Part shown: positions 25,698 through 34,546 of the stretch, one piece after another
Numbering within the stretch: position 1 is the stretch's first letter
How the letters are laid out: every line of letters starts with the position of its first letter
Assembly: GCA_024280995.1 (NCBI GenBank)
Contig: JAMXLM010000002.1
Span: 62,001-126,000 of the forward strand
Origin: Candidatus Dormiibacterota bacterium
Lineage (GTDB): Bacteria > Chloroflexota > Dormibacteria > Dormibacterales > Dormibacteraceae
Length of the DNA stretch: 64,000 nucleotides
Direction: 5' to 3'
Made by a program: the position numbers and the translations under genes
The notes under the pieces: model-generated
Database searches by the model: none
Seen by the model: only the letters and a program-made list of their open reading frames with translations
Told to the model about the DNA's origin: nothing

Positions 25698-26000
25698 CTA
25701 GCGGTGCAGCTCCGCGTACACGATCCCCGCGGCCAGCGCTCCCCCCAGCGGCAGCAGCGCCGCGAGGAACCACAACCTCCACCACAGCGGCCGCCTCTCC
25801 CCCTGCACCATCTCGTACCCGCAGAAGCCGCAGTAGCGGTCGAACGGCCCCGCGACGCCGCGGCACCGCGAGCACTGATGCAGCTGCAGCCCGCAGTGCG
25901 CGCATCGCATCTCCTCACCCGAATGGTTCATCACCATCGCCGGCTGGTCGCAGCGCGGACAAAGGCTGGGCGCGACGAGGGCGAGGGGGGGAAGCTTCAT
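25698..26000 (-). CDS. Zinc-ribbon membrane protein, unknown function
   Basis: A 100-residue protein with four Cys-x-x-Cys pairs (CPRC, CAHC, CSRC, CGFC), enough for two zinc ribbons, followed by one C-terminal transmembrane segment (FLAALLPLGGALAAGIVYAE). The ATG at 26000 overlaps the rnj stop (ATGA), so it is translationally coupled to RNase J. No family recognised; a membrane-tethered RNA or protein adaptor would fit but is only a guess. Confidence 0.65.
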   Translation of the reverse strand: MKLPPLALVAPSLCPRCDQPAMVMNHSGEEMRCAHCGLQLHQCSRCRGVAGPFDRYCGFCGYEMVQGERRPLWWRLWFLAALLPLGGALAAGIVYAELHR

Positions 26001-27655
26001 ATCTCGGTTATCACCGGGATCACCATAGGCCGCCGGCGCGTCTGCTTGTAGACGGTCTTCGAGACCGCGTCATGCACCGCCTCCTGCAGCATGCCTAGCT
26101 CCGGGTGAGAATCCGCGAGCTGATTGATGCTCGCGAGCACCGCCTGTCGCGCGTCCGCCATGAGCCGGGTCGACAGCTCCGGCTCGATCACGCCGCGAGA
26201 CACAAGCTCAGGTCCCGCGCGCACGCTGCCGGTATCCCGGTCGAGCGTCACGGTGACGACGAGGATGCCGTCCTCGGCGAGGTGACGGCGATCGCGCAGC
26301 ACCACCTGCTCCACGTCGCCAACGCCGATGCCGTCGACGTAGACGAGCCCGGTGCCGATCTTCTCCCCGCGGACCATCGACTCGCGGTCGAGCTCCACCG
26401 TCTCGCCGTCTTCGACCACGGCGATCCTGTCTTCGGTGATGCCCGTCTCGCGGGCGACCTCGGAGTGCAGGAGCAGCTGCCGGTACTCGCCGTGCACCGG
26501 GATGAAGAACTTCGGCCGCACCGCCTCCAGCATTTCGCGCAGCTCGTCGCGGTGGGCATGCCCGGTCACGTGGACGTTGCCGACTTCGGAGTAGAAGACG
26601 CGCGCGCCATGTCGGTAGAGGTTGTTCACGGTCTGATGGACCATTCGTTCGTTGCCCGGGATCGGCCGCGCCGAGATGACGACCCAGTCGTCCTTGCGCA
26701 CGTTGAGGAATGGATGGCGTTGGGCGGCAAAGCGCGTGAGCGCCGACATCGGCTCGCCCTGACTCCCGGCGGTCAGCAGCAGCAATCGCTTGGCCGGGAC
26801 CTTCTCGACGTCCTCGAGGGGGATGACCACGCCGTTGGGCACGGTGAGGAATCCAAGCTCACGCGCGGTCTTGAAGTTCTGCTGCAGGCTGCGGCCGACG
26901 ATCGCCACGCGACGCTCGAACTGCGCCGCCATACGCACCAGGTGCTGCATGCGGTGGATGTTCGAGGCGAAGTTGGCGACCACGATTCGGCCGGGCGCGT
27001 CGGTGAAAATCTGCTCGAAGGGGCCGTGCAGGTCGCGCTCGGACCCGGAATGGCCCGCGCGTTCTGCGTTCGTCGAGTCGCTGAGGAGCAGAAGCACGCC
27101 TTCGTCTCCCAGGCGGCGAAAGCGCTCGATGTCGGTCGGGTTGCCGTCCGGAGGCGCCGGGTCGAGCTTGAAGTCGCTCGTGTAGACAACCCGGCCGACC
27201 GGCGTCTCGATCGACAACGCGACGCCGTCGGGAATCGAATGGCAGACCGCGATCGTCTCGACGCGGAACGGCCCGAGCTGGACGGTATCCCCCACTCTGA
27301 CCTCGCGGAGGTCCGACTCGCGCAGGATTCGATGCTCCTTTAGCTTTGGTTTGAGAAGGCCGAGGGTGAGGCGCGTGCCGTAGACCGGAACGTTGAGCTT
27401 CCTCAGCGCGAAGGCCAGGCCGCCGATGTGGTCCTCGTGGCCGTGCGTGAGGACGATGCCAACGACCTCTTTCTGCCGCTGGAGCAGGTAGGAGATGTCT
27501 GGCAGCACCAGGTCGATGCCCGGCATGTCCTCCTGCGGGAACATCAGCCCGGCGTCGACCACCAGGACCTGGTTGTTCCACTCGAGGGCCCACATGTTGA
27601 TGCCGACCTCGCCAAGGCCGCCGAGCGGGAGATAGCGAAGACGGCCGGCGGTCAC
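25997..27655 (-). CDS. rnj: Ribonuclease J
   Basis: A 552-residue metallo-beta-lactamase/beta-CASP ribonuclease with 5'-3' exonuclease and endonuclease activity. The metal motif THGHEDHIGG is near residues 70-79, followed by CHSIPDG, TSDFK, the beta-CASP block with SDSTNAE and GNVHVTGHAHRDEL, and a C-terminal domain. Starts at GTG 27655, overlapping the udg stop. Completes the RNA decay set with rny and pnp. Confidence 0.96.
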   Translation of the reverse strand: MTAGRLRYLPLGGLGEVGINMWALEWNNQVLVVDAGLMFPQEDMPGIDLVLPDISYLLQRQKEVVGIVLTHGHEDHIGGLAFALRKLNVPVYGTRLTLGLLKPKLKEHRILRESDLREVRVGDTVQLGPFRVETIAVCHSIPDGVALSIETPVGRVVYTSDFKLDPAPPDGNPTDIERFRRLGDEGVLLLLSDSTNAERAGHSGSERDLHGPFEQIFTDAPGRIVVANFASNIHRMQHLVRMAAQFERRVAIVGRSLQQNFKTARELGFLTVPNGVVIPLEDVEKVPAKRLLLLTAGSQGEPMSALTRFAAQRHPFLNVRKDDWVVISARPIPGNERMVHQTVNNLYRHGARVFYSEVGNVHVTGHAHRDELREMLEAVRPKFFIPVHGEYRQLLLHSEVARETGITEDRIAVVEDGETVELDRESMVRGEKIGTGLVYVDGIGVGDVEQVVLRDRRHLAEDGILVVTVTLDRDTGSVRAGPELVSRGVIEPELSTRLMADARQAVLASINQLADSHPELGMLQEAVHDAVSKTVYKQTRRRPMVIPVITEI

Positions 27656-28257
27656 AGCAGTGTTAGTTGCTCGGTCTCCTGCACCGGCGGCGGGGGCGGT
27701 GGAGGCGGCGGGGCAAGCAGCTGGTCGAGGTAGCGCTTCAAGGAGTCGAAGTCTCGCTCCAGGTCGGCCACCAGCGAGCCGTTGTGGAGGGCGGCGGCGG
27801 GATGGTACAGCGGCACGTACGCGACGTCACCGCGCTTGATCAGGCTGCCGTGGATGCGCGAGATCGAGCCCTGCCCGGGCATCAATCGCTCGAGAGCGTG
27901 CCGGCCGAGGATGAGCACGACCTTGGGTTTGATCAAGTCGAGCTGCTGCCTCAAATAGGGCGAGCACGCCTCGACCTCGTTCGGCATCGGATCCCGGTTC
28001 ATCGGCGGCCGGCACTTGAGCACGTTGGTGATGTAGACGTCGGCGCGGCTCAGCGCGATGCGGGCCAGCAGGGTGTCGAGCAGCTTGCCGGCGGCGCCGA
28101 CGAACGGCTCACCCTGGCGATCTTCGTTGAAGCCGGGCGCCTCGCCGACGATCATCACGTCGGCCGGGCAGGGTCCGATTCCTGGCACAGCCTGGGTCCG
28201 CGTGGCGTGCAGGCCGCAGTTCTTGCACCCGCGAATGGTCTCGTGGAGGTGATTCAG
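27652..28257 (-). CDS. udg: Uracil-DNA glycosylase, family 4 (iron-sulfur)
   Basis: Removes uracil from DNA. Motif GEAPGFNEDRQGEPFVG and the Fe-S cysteine segment NVLKCRPP are present, with HPAAAL near the C-terminus. The first canonical start, GTG 28188, would delete the N-terminal cluster cysteines GCKNCGLHATRTQAVPG. An in-frame TGA lies shortly upstream, and between the two only CTG at 28257 (or an ATT) can start, giving 201 residues. The C-terminus is a nine-proline run followed by QETEQLTLL, which looks like a sliding-clamp-binding peptide. Confidence 0.92.
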   Translation of the reverse strand: MNHLHETIRGCKNCGLHATRTQAVPGIGPCPADVMIVGEAPGFNEDRQGEPFVGAAGKLLDTLLARIALSRADVYITNVLKCRPPMNRDPMPNEVEACSPYLRQQLDLIKPKVVLILGRHALERLMPGQGSISRIHGSLIKRGDVAYVPLYHPAAALHNGSLVADLERDFDSLKRYLDQLLAPPPPPPPPPVQETEQLTLL

Positions 28258-28270
28258 CTCGGTGGAGAGG

Positions 28271-29182
28271 CTAAGCGACTTTCACTCCCGGCTTGCTGAA
28301 GGTGATGTACTCGCCCGCCTCCGCGATCGTCTTCCGAACCGACTTCAGCTGCTCGTCCGTCAGGGGCACGAGGGGCAGGCGGAATGGGCCGGCGTTGAAC
28401 CCCATCGCGTTCAGGAGGGTCTTGATCGGCACGGGGTTCGCGGCTGTCGTCATCAGCGTCTTGATCACGGGCAGCAGCGCGCCGTGGATCTCCGCCGCGA
28501 GCGCGTTGTCGCCCTTGCGGTAGGCCTCGATCATCCGCGACATCGACCCGCCGGCGATGTGCGAGACCACGCAGATCACGCCGTGGCCGCCGACGGCGAG
28601 GATCGGCAGCGTCCAGCTGTCGTCGCCGCTCCAGACCTTGAAACGTTCCGGCTTGCCGGCGCACACCAGACCGATCTGGTCCAGGTCGCCGCTCGCCTCT
28701 TTGACGCCGAGGATGCCGGGCAGCTCCGCGCATCGAAGGGTCGTCGCGGCGGTCATGTTGACGGACGTCCGGCCCTGGATGTTGTACATGATCGTGGGGC
28801 CGACTTCGGAGATCGCCTTGAAGTGCTGGTACATGCCTTCCTGAGGCGGCTTGTTGTAATACGGCACCACGGCAAGCAGGGCGTCGGCGCCGGCCTTCAT
28901 CGCCAGCTCCGAGAGCTCGACCGAGTGGTGCGTGTTGTTGCTGCCCGTACCGGCGACCACCGTCTTGCCAGGGATCGCGTCCTTGACCGCGCGGACGAGC
29001 TCGATCTTCTCCGCGTCGCTGAGCGTGGGGGCTTCACCCGTCGTGCCGGCGACCACCACCCCGTCCGACCCGTCGGCGACAAGCAGCGCCGCCAGATGGC
29101 CCGCGGCGTCGTAGTCGACCGCACCGTCGGCTTTGAAAGGGGTGACCATCGCGGTCAGGAGTCTCCCGATTTCCTTGCTCAT
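28271..29182 (-). CDS. dapA: 4-hydroxy-tetrahydrodipicolinate synthase
   Basis: A 303-residue TIM-barrel aldolase that condenses pyruvate with aspartate semialdehyde, first committed step of lysine/DAP synthesis. The pyruvate-binding GTTGEAPTL, the catalytic tyrosine in YNIQGRT and the Schiff-base lysine in GVKEASGD are visible. The ATG at 29182 overlaps the asd stop (ATGA), coupling two consecutive enzymes of the pathway. Confidence 0.96.
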   Translation of the reverse strand: MSKEIGRLLTAMVTPFKADGAVDYDAAGHLAALLVADGSDGVVVAGTTGEAPTLSDAEKIELVRAVKDAIPGKTVVAGTGSNNTHHSVELSELAMKAGADALLAVVPYYNKPPQEGMYQHFKAISEVGPTIMYNIQGRTSVNMTAATTLRCAELPGILGVKEASGDLDQIGLVCAGKPERFKVWSGDDSWTLPILAVGGHGVICVVSHIAGGSMSRMIEAYRKGDNALAAEIHGALLPVIKTLMTTAANPVPIKTLLNAMGFNAGPFRLPLVPLTDEQLKSVRKTIAEAGEYITFSKPGVKVA

Positions 29183-30216
29183 GCCTTCACTGCTCCAAGT
29201 GCTCCCAATTCAATTGCCTGCTCCGCGATCTGCACGGCGTTGAGAGCGGCGCCTTTGCGCAGGTTGTCGGAAACGATCCAGAGGGCGATGCCGTTCTTCG
29301 ACGAAAGATCCTTGCGGATCCGGCCGACGTAAACGTCGTCGTGGCCGGCGACGTGGAGCGGAGTGGGATAGATCCGCGCCATCGGGTCGTCCTCGATCAC
29401 GATTCCCGGCGCCTGGCCGAGAAGCGTTCTCACGTCGTCGGGTTCGATTTCCTCCGTGGTCTCGATGATCACCGACTCGCTGTGGCCGATTTGCACCGGC
29501 ACCCGCACGCACGTGGCCACGATCTTGAGCTCCGGATCGTGGAGGATCTTGCGCGACTCGTTGACGAGCTTCAGCTCCTCCTCGTTGTAGCCGTAGCTCT
29601 GCGCCTGCCAGCCGCCCGGGATCACGTTGTAGGCGAGCTGGTGTGTCGTCGCCTGGACCTCGGGCCTGCGATTCTCTGCGATCGCCTTTGTCTGGTCAGC
29701 CAGCTCGTTGGCCAGGACGCGGCCCGCACCGGAGGCAGCCTGATACGTCGATACGATCACACGCTCGACGCCGACCTTCTTGCGAATGGGTTCGAGCACC
29801 ATCGTCAACGGGATCGTCGTGCAGTTGGGGCTGGCGATGATTCCTTCGTTGTCTTTGATGTCTTCCGGATTGACCTCCGGAACGACCAGCGGGACGTTCT
29901 CCTTCATGCGCCAGGCCGAGCTCTTGTCGATGACCAGCGCGCCGGCCTCGGCGGCGATCGGTCCGTACATGAGCGAGATGTCGGCTCCAGCCGCGAACAT
30001 CACGACGTCGCTGCCCTTCACCGATGCCTCGTCGAGCCGTTCGAGAACGATCGTGTCGCCGTTGAACGCAACCTTCATCCCGATCGACCGTTCGGAGGCG
30101 AAGGCGCGCACCTTTTCGACGGGAAACTTTCGCTCCGCGAGGATGCGCAGCATCTCGTTGCCGACCATGCCGGTCGCGCCGACGACAGCAACGTTTAATC
30201 GCTTGGAGGTGGGCAC
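29179..30216 (-). CDS. asd: Aspartate-semialdehyde dehydrogenase
   Basis: A 345-residue NADP enzyme producing the semialdehyde used by DapA. N-terminal Rossmann motif VAVVGATGMVGNEM, catalytic cysteine in SPNCTTIPL, substrate-binding and catalytic histidine in VPVQIGHSESV. GTG at 30216 is the start. Upstream are two unknown membrane proteins and dapB in the same orientation; downstream dapA overlaps. Confidence 0.96.
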   Translation of the reverse strand: MPTSKRLNVAVVGATGMVGNEMLRILAERKFPVEKVRAFASERSIGMKVAFNGDTIVLERLDEASVKGSDVVMFAAGADISLMYGPIAAEAGALVIDKSSAWRMKENVPLVVPEVNPEDIKDNEGIIASPNCTTIPLTMVLEPIRKKVGVERVIVSTYQAASGAGRVLANELADQTKAIAENRRPEVQATTHQLAYNVIPGGWQAQSYGYNEEELKLVNESRKILHDPELKIVATCVRVPVQIGHSESVIIETTEEIEPDDVRTLLGQAPGIVIEDDPMARIYPTPLHVAGHDDVYVGRIRKDLSSKNGIALWIVSDNLRKGAALNAVQIAEQAIELGALGAVKA

Positions 30217-30234
30217 GGGGTCAGTTTACTTCGG

Positions 30235-30807
30235 TTACGGAAATTGTGGCGGTTGGGGCTGCGGCGCAAACTGCGCGGCGCGAGCCTGCTGATGCTGCTG
30301 CACGGCGGCCACGAAAGCGGGGTTTACTCGCCGGAGCACCACGACGCTCTCCCGTTGCCCAGGCCTGACGGCCAGGACCTTGCCCGCGATCCCGAATCGG
30401 GGTCGGATGAGCAGCCAGTAGATGAGCACGGCAAACAGGATCAGAAACCCGAGCAGGAAAAAGCCGCCGGAGTTGGCCGCGAAACCAACGGCCCACAGGA
30501 CGAGCCACAGGATCGCCAGGCCGAGTCCCACGAGATTGGCGTTGCGAATCCGGTTCGAAGCCGCGCGTGTGAGCGGAAGGTGCCCGGAAGCGGTGCGCGA
30601 GACGGCGCGCATGATGATGAAGATCAGCAGCAGCCCGATGCCGGTGACCAAAAGCAGCAGGAAGGCATAAGCCCATCCTGGCGCCGTGACGAATCGAAAC
30701 TTGCGCCAGGTCTCAGCCGGCCTGCCGGTGATCGCACAGACGGGCGGGAAATCGTTGGCGCGCAACTCCGAAGACCAGACCTGAACGCTGTTCGCCTGCT
30801 GGATCAA
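30235..30807 (-). CDS. Unknown membrane protein, paralogue 2 of a tandem pair
   Basis: A 190-residue protein. The N-terminal cytosolic motif RANDFPPVCAITGRPAETWR contains a Cys followed by Thr-Gly, then hydrophobic segments (near 47-67 and two around 90-130), and an Ala/Gln-rich C-terminus. The same layout, including SGHLPLTRAAS and NPAFVAAV, is found in the adjacent gene, so they are tandem duplicates. TTG at 30807 overlaps the stop of that gene. No family recognised. Confidence 0.7.
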   Translation of the reverse strand: MIQQANSVQVWSSELRANDFPPVCAITGRPAETWRKFRFVTAPGWAYAFLLLLVTGIGLLLIFIIMRAVSRTASGHLPLTRAASNRIRNANLVGLGLAILWLVLWAVGFAANSGGFFLLGFLILFAVLIYWLLIRPRFGIAGKVLAVRPGQRESVVVLRRVNPAFVAAVQQHQQARAAQFAPQPQPPQFP

Positions 30808-31400
30808 AACGAGAACTTCCCCGGTGGAAATGGTGACTCGGGCGGCCGTGCGGGCGCGACCGGCTGCGCGGCCTGGAGCTGGGCCGCGCGTTGCGCCTGA
30901 AGCTGCTTTACCGCTGCGACGAACGCCGGATGCAAGCCGCGCAGCTCGACGAGGCGGTCACGCTGCCCTGACACATCGCTGATCCTCGCCTTCGGGCCAT
31001 AGTTGAAGAAACCGAACATGAGCGCGACGATCGCGATCATCAGCATCAGTATCCCGCCAAGTATGAGGGCACCGGTAAGGACGTCTCGTGTCGAATCGGT
31101 GTCACCGTTCGGCGGCGCGATCAGCCCTCCCGCGAGCCACAACAGGATCGAGAGCGGGATCGTGCCGGCCAGAACGACACGGATCAGAGTGATCCGCTTG
31201 GAGGCCGCTCGAGTCAGCGGCAGGTAGCCGCTGGTGCGACTCTCGAAAGCGAATCCCGCCCACCCGAACAGGTGGGCCCACGCCGGAACCGATGTGTACT
31301 TGAACCGGCGCCACATCTCGGCGGGCTTTCCCGTCACGGCGCAAATCGGCGGGAAGTCGTTCGACCGGAGCTGCGTCTCCCAAACCGAGACCTTAGCCAA
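30804..31400 (-). CDS. Unknown membrane protein, paralogue 1 of a tandem pair
   Basis: A 198-residue protein with RSNDFPPICAVTGKPAEMWR at residues 12-31, SGYLPLTRAASKRI near 57-70, two hydrophobic segments and HPAFVAAV before a Gln/Ala/Pro-rich tail. It begins inside the dapB end (overlap of eight bases). The shared NDFPP-x-CA-x-TG-x-PAE-x-WR motif of the pair is distinctive; a metal or lipid-head-group role is possible but unsupported. It sits between dapB and asd, so it is cotranscribed with lysine-pathway genes. Confidence 0.7.
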   Translation of the reverse strand: MAKVSVWETQLRSNDFPPICAVTGKPAEMWRRFKYTSVPAWAHLFGWAGFAFESRTSGYLPLTRAASKRITLIRVVLAGTIPLSILLWLAGGLIAPPNGDTDSTRDVLTGALILGGILMLMIAIVALMFGFFNYGPKARISDVSGQRDRLVELRGLHPAFVAAVKQLQAQRAAQLQAAQPVAPARPPESPFPPGKFSF

Positions 31401-32142
31401 GATTCAATCCGAGGAGCTCGTCCAGCCCGCGGTAGAAGCGCGCATCGGCCGTCACCTTGCGAATCGCCAGCAGCACGCCGGGGACATAAGCCTCTCGGCT
31501 GGTGGTGCGGTGCGCGATGGTCAGAGTCTGACCTGGCAGGCCGAGGATGACCTCCTGGTCGGCGACGAAACCGGGCAGGCGGACGCTGTGCACGGCGACG
31601 TTGCCCTCCTCCCCGCCTCGCGTCCCGGCAAGCGTTTCCTTTTCGGCCTTGCGGTGCGCGAATGCCTTGTCACCGCGGCGCGCGGACAGGCGGCGCGCGG
31701 TCGACAGCGCCGTTCCGGATGGCGCGTCGAGCTTCGCCGCGTGGTGAAGCTCGATGATCTCGGCCGCGTCGAAGTGCGGAGCCGCGATCTCGGCGAGGTG
31801 CATCATCAGCACCGCCCCGATGGCGAAGTTCGGCGCGACGATGCCGCCGATCTTCTTCTCGTGGCACGCGGTCTCGATCTTGTCGATGTCCGTGGCGGAG
31901 AGGCCGGTCGTTCCGACCACCGGCGACGCGCCGGCGGCCACTGCGGCCAGGGCATTATGCAGCGCCTCGGACGGTCTCGTGAAATCGACGAGCGCCTGCG
32001 GGCGCTCCTTGTGGAGAAATGACGCGAGGTCGTCTCCTCGCGTCACCCCACCGACGTATTCAATTCCCGGCTCGGTCTGGAAGGCGGTCGCCAGGACCGC
32101 CCCGACCTTGCCGCGATAGCCCGCGACAGCGACTCTGATCAG
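31393..32142 (-). CDS. dapB: 4-hydroxy-tetrahydrodipicolinate reductase
   Basis: NAD(P)H-dependent reductase, second step of the DAP branch. The catalytic segment HHAAKLDAPSGTAL and VGTTGLS are clear. The Rossmann nucleotide-binding motif VAVAGYRGKVG lies upstream of the first canonical start (GTG 32046). The only suitable start is CTG at 32142, which overlaps the pnp stop as CTGA and gives MIRVAVAGYRGKVG, a textbook DapB N-terminus and a full length of 249 residues. No close ribosome-binding site, so reinitiation after pnp is likely. Confidence 0.95.
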   Translation of the reverse strand: MIRVAVAGYRGKVGAVLATAFQTEPGIEYVGGVTRGDDLASFLHKERPQALVDFTRPSEALHNALAAVAAGASPVVGTTGLSATDIDKIETACHEKKIGGIVAPNFAIGAVLMMHLAEIAAPHFDAAEIIELHHAAKLDAPSGTALSTARRLSARRGDKAFAHRKAEKETLAGTRGGEEGNVAVHSVRLPGFVADQEVILGLPGQTLTIAHRTTSREAYVPGVLLAIRKVTADARFYRGLDELLGLNLG

Positions 32143-34376
32143 TCTCTGCGTGGACGCCTGTCTCTGCCTCCTCCGTTGCGACCGCCTCGATCGCGACCAC
32201 CGAATCCACCCTCGCGGGAGGGCGCCGGCATCGCGAGCGCGGCAGCCATGACCTCGGGGTCGATCTTTTCGTCGATCGGCTCGCCCCGGGACGTCATCTC
32301 CTCGATCGCCGCCTGGCGGCTCAGGTTGAGCCGGCCCTGGCTGTCGATCTCGGTCGCCTTGACCATGATCTCGTCACCGATGTTCACGACCTCCTCGACC
32401 CGCTCGACCCGGTGGTCGGTGAGCTTGGAGATGTGGACGAGCCCGTCCTGGTTCGGCAGCACCTCGACGAACGCGCCAAACGGCATGATGCGCACGACCT
32501 TGCCCCGGTAGATCTTGCCCACCTCGACCTCGTCGGTCAGGCTCTTGATCCAGTCGATCGCCTTCTGACCCGCGACCTGGTCGACCGCAGCGATGAAGAC
32601 GTGGCCGTCGTCCTCGACGTCGATCTGCGCGCCGGTCTCTTCGACGATCTTGCGAATCGTCGAACCACCCTTGCCGATGATGTCGCGGATCTTCTCGGGG
32701 TTGACGACGATCGTCGTGATCCGTGGCGCGTAATCGCTCATCTCCGCGCGCGGTCGCGGGAGGACGGCGAGCATCTTGTCGAGCACGAACAGTCGCGCTT
32801 CGCGAGCCTGCTCCAGCGCCTGGGCCAGGATCTCATGCGTCAGGCCCTTGATCTTGATGTCCATCTGCAGGGCCGTGATGCCGTCGCGCGTGCCGGCGAC
32901 CTTGAAGTCCATGTCGCCGAGAGCGTCCTCGACACCCTGGATGTCCGTCAGGACAGCGAACTTGCCTTCGCGAGTGACGAGGCCCATCGCGATGCCTGCG
33001 ACCGGCGACTTGATCGGCACGCCGGCGTCCATCAGCGCCAACGTCGAGCCGCACACGGACGCCATCGAAGTCGACCCGTTCGAGCTGAGGATCTCAGAGA
33101 CGACACGCATCGTGTACGGCCAGTCCTCGACCGATGGGATGACGGCGAGCAGGGCTCGCTCGGCGAGCGCACCGTGACCGATCTCGCGCCGGCCGGGACC
33201 GCGCAGCGGCCGCGCCTCACCGACCGAGTACGGCGGGAAGTTGTACTGGTGCATGTAGCGCTTGAACTGCTCGGTGGTGAGGCCGTCCAGCTTCTGCTGG
33301 TCCGACATCGAGCCGAGGGTGGCGATGGTCAGCGCCTGCGTCTGGCCGCGGGTGAACAGCCCGGAGCCGTGCGTGCGCGGAAGCACTCCCACCTCGACCG
33401 TGATCGGGCGTACGTCCTTGAGACCGCGGCCGTCCACGCGCACGCCTTCCTCGACGACTCGCTGCCGGACGCGGTCTTTGACCGCCTTGTCGAAGAGCTT
33501 GCCGACGATGTCGGCGTGCTCGGGAAACCGCTCGCCGAGCTCCACGATGGCCTTGGTCCGCAGGTCGTCGACCGCGCTCTCACGGCCGGCTTTGTCGGCG
33601 CTGTACATGACCTGGTCGAGGCGAAGGGCGAGGTACTCGCCGACGATCTCGACCATCTGCTCCGGGTAGCTCGGCGAGATCCACTCTCGCTTCTCCAGGC
33701 CGATCTGCTCGCGCAGCTCGAGCTGAGCGGCGCAGATGTTCTTGATCTCCTCGTGCGCGGCGGCCAGTGCGTCGAGCACGACCTGCTCGCTGACGCCCTT
33801 GGCCCCCGCTTCGACCATCAGGATCGCGTCCGCGGTCCCGGCGACCGCGAGGTCGAGCTGCGACTCGGGCATCTTCGACATCGGCGGGTTCACGACCACC
33901 TGGCCGTCGATGTAGCCCACGCGCACCGCGCCGACCGGACCCTGGAACGGAATGTCCGAGATCACGAGCGCGGTCGACGCGCCGTTGATGCTCAGGATGG
34001 TCGGGTCGTTCTCCTGGTCCACCGACAGCACGGTCGACACGACCTGCACGTCGAGCCGGAAACCGTCGGGGAAAAGCGGCCGCAGCGGCCGGTCGGTCAG
34101 ACGCGAGGCGAGGATCGCCTGCTCACTCGGGCGGCCCTCGCGGCGCATGAAGGCGCCAGGGATCTTGCCCGCCGCGTACAGCTTCTCCTCGTAGTCGCAG
34201 GTCAGCGGGAAGAAGTCGATGCCCTCCCGCGGCTCCTTCGACATGACCGCGGTGCTGAGCACCACGGTGTCACCCTGTCGGATGATCACGGCCCCGTTGG
34301 CCTGCTCCGCCACCCTGCCGGTTTCGATTGAAAGACGCTTTCCGGCTACGTCCACGTTCTTCGTGACTACTGCCAC
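32139..34376 (-). CDS. pnp: Polyribonucleotide nucleotidyltransferase (PNPase)
   Basis: A 745-residue phosphorolytic 3'-5' exoribonuclease. Two RNase PH domains (the second with FTRGQTQALTIATLG and GRREIGHGALAERAL), then KH (IRDIIGKGGSTIRKI) and S1 (GKIYRGKVVRIMPFGAFVEVL) domains, and a Gly/Arg-rich tail. GTG start at 34376 with GGAGG seven bases upstream; that GGAGG can pair in a hairpin. Gene order rpsO-pnp is the classical arrangement. Confidence 0.97.
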   Translation of the reverse strand: MAVVTKNVDVAGKRLSIETGRVAEQANGAVIIRQGDTVVLSTAVMSKEPREGIDFFPLTCDYEEKLYAAGKIPGAFMRREGRPSEQAILASRLTDRPLRPLFPDGFRLDVQVVSTVLSVDQENDPTILSINGASTALVISDIPFQGPVGAVRVGYIDGQVVVNPPMSKMPESQLDLAVAGTADAILMVEAGAKGVSEQVVLDALAAAHEEIKNICAAQLELREQIGLEKREWISPSYPEQMVEIVGEYLALRLDQVMYSADKAGRESAVDDLRTKAIVELGERFPEHADIVGKLFDKAVKDRVRQRVVEEGVRVDGRGLKDVRPITVEVGVLPRTHGSGLFTRGQTQALTIATLGSMSDQQKLDGLTTEQFKRYMHQYNFPPYSVGEARPLRGPGRREIGHGALAERALLAVIPSVEDWPYTMRVVSEILSSNGSTSMASVCGSTLALMDAGVPIKSPVAGIAMGLVTREGKFAVLTDIQGVEDALGDMDFKVAGTRDGITALQMDIKIKGLTHEILAQALEQAREARLFVLDKMLAVLPRPRAEMSDYAPRITTIVVNPEKIRDIIGKGGSTIRKIVEETGAQIDVEDDGHVFIAAVDQVAGQKAIDWIKSLTDEVEVGKIYRGKVVRIMPFGAFVEVLPNQDGLVHISKLTDHRVERVEEVVNIGDEIMVKATEIDSQGRLNLSRQAAIEEMTSRGEPIDEKIDPEVMAAALAMPAPSREGGFGGRDRGGRNGGGRDRRPRRD

Positions 34377-34383
34377 GACACTA

Positions 34384-34399
34384 CCTCCATATTTGGAGG
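34384..34399 (-). promoter_or_regulatory. Hairpin sequestering the pnp ribosome-binding site
   Basis: On the minus strand CCTCC-AAATAT-GGAGG forms a perfect 5-pair stem whose 3' arm is the Shine-Dalgarno of pnp, seven bases before the GTG. Pairing would hide the site and could give translational control. Confidence 0.5.
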
Positions 34400-34516
34400 A
34401 TTTCCCTGCGGCGCGACTGAGGTCAGATTCCTAGCAGCTGTCGTTTAGCGGAAAACGCTGAACGAGGGCTTCTAAGAGCCGACCCGCGCTACCGGCGGGA
34501 ATCCTCCTGTCTTTTT

Positions 34517-34546
34517 AGAAGAGCGCCCTACGCGCGCTCGGCGTTA
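34517..34546. repeat. Short palindromic repeat (30-base family), copy 2
   Basis: In the gap between rpsO and pnp, covering the rpsO stop. GAGCGC and GCGCTC pair around CCTACGC. Compared with copy 3, both arms changed together (GGGCGC/GCGCCC), preserving pairing. Confidence 0.6.

Noticed and set aside
32412..34331. 639-residue open frame antisense to pnp
   Set aside because: It mirrors PNPase codons in a high-GC genome, has a charged low-complexity composition and no recognisable domain.
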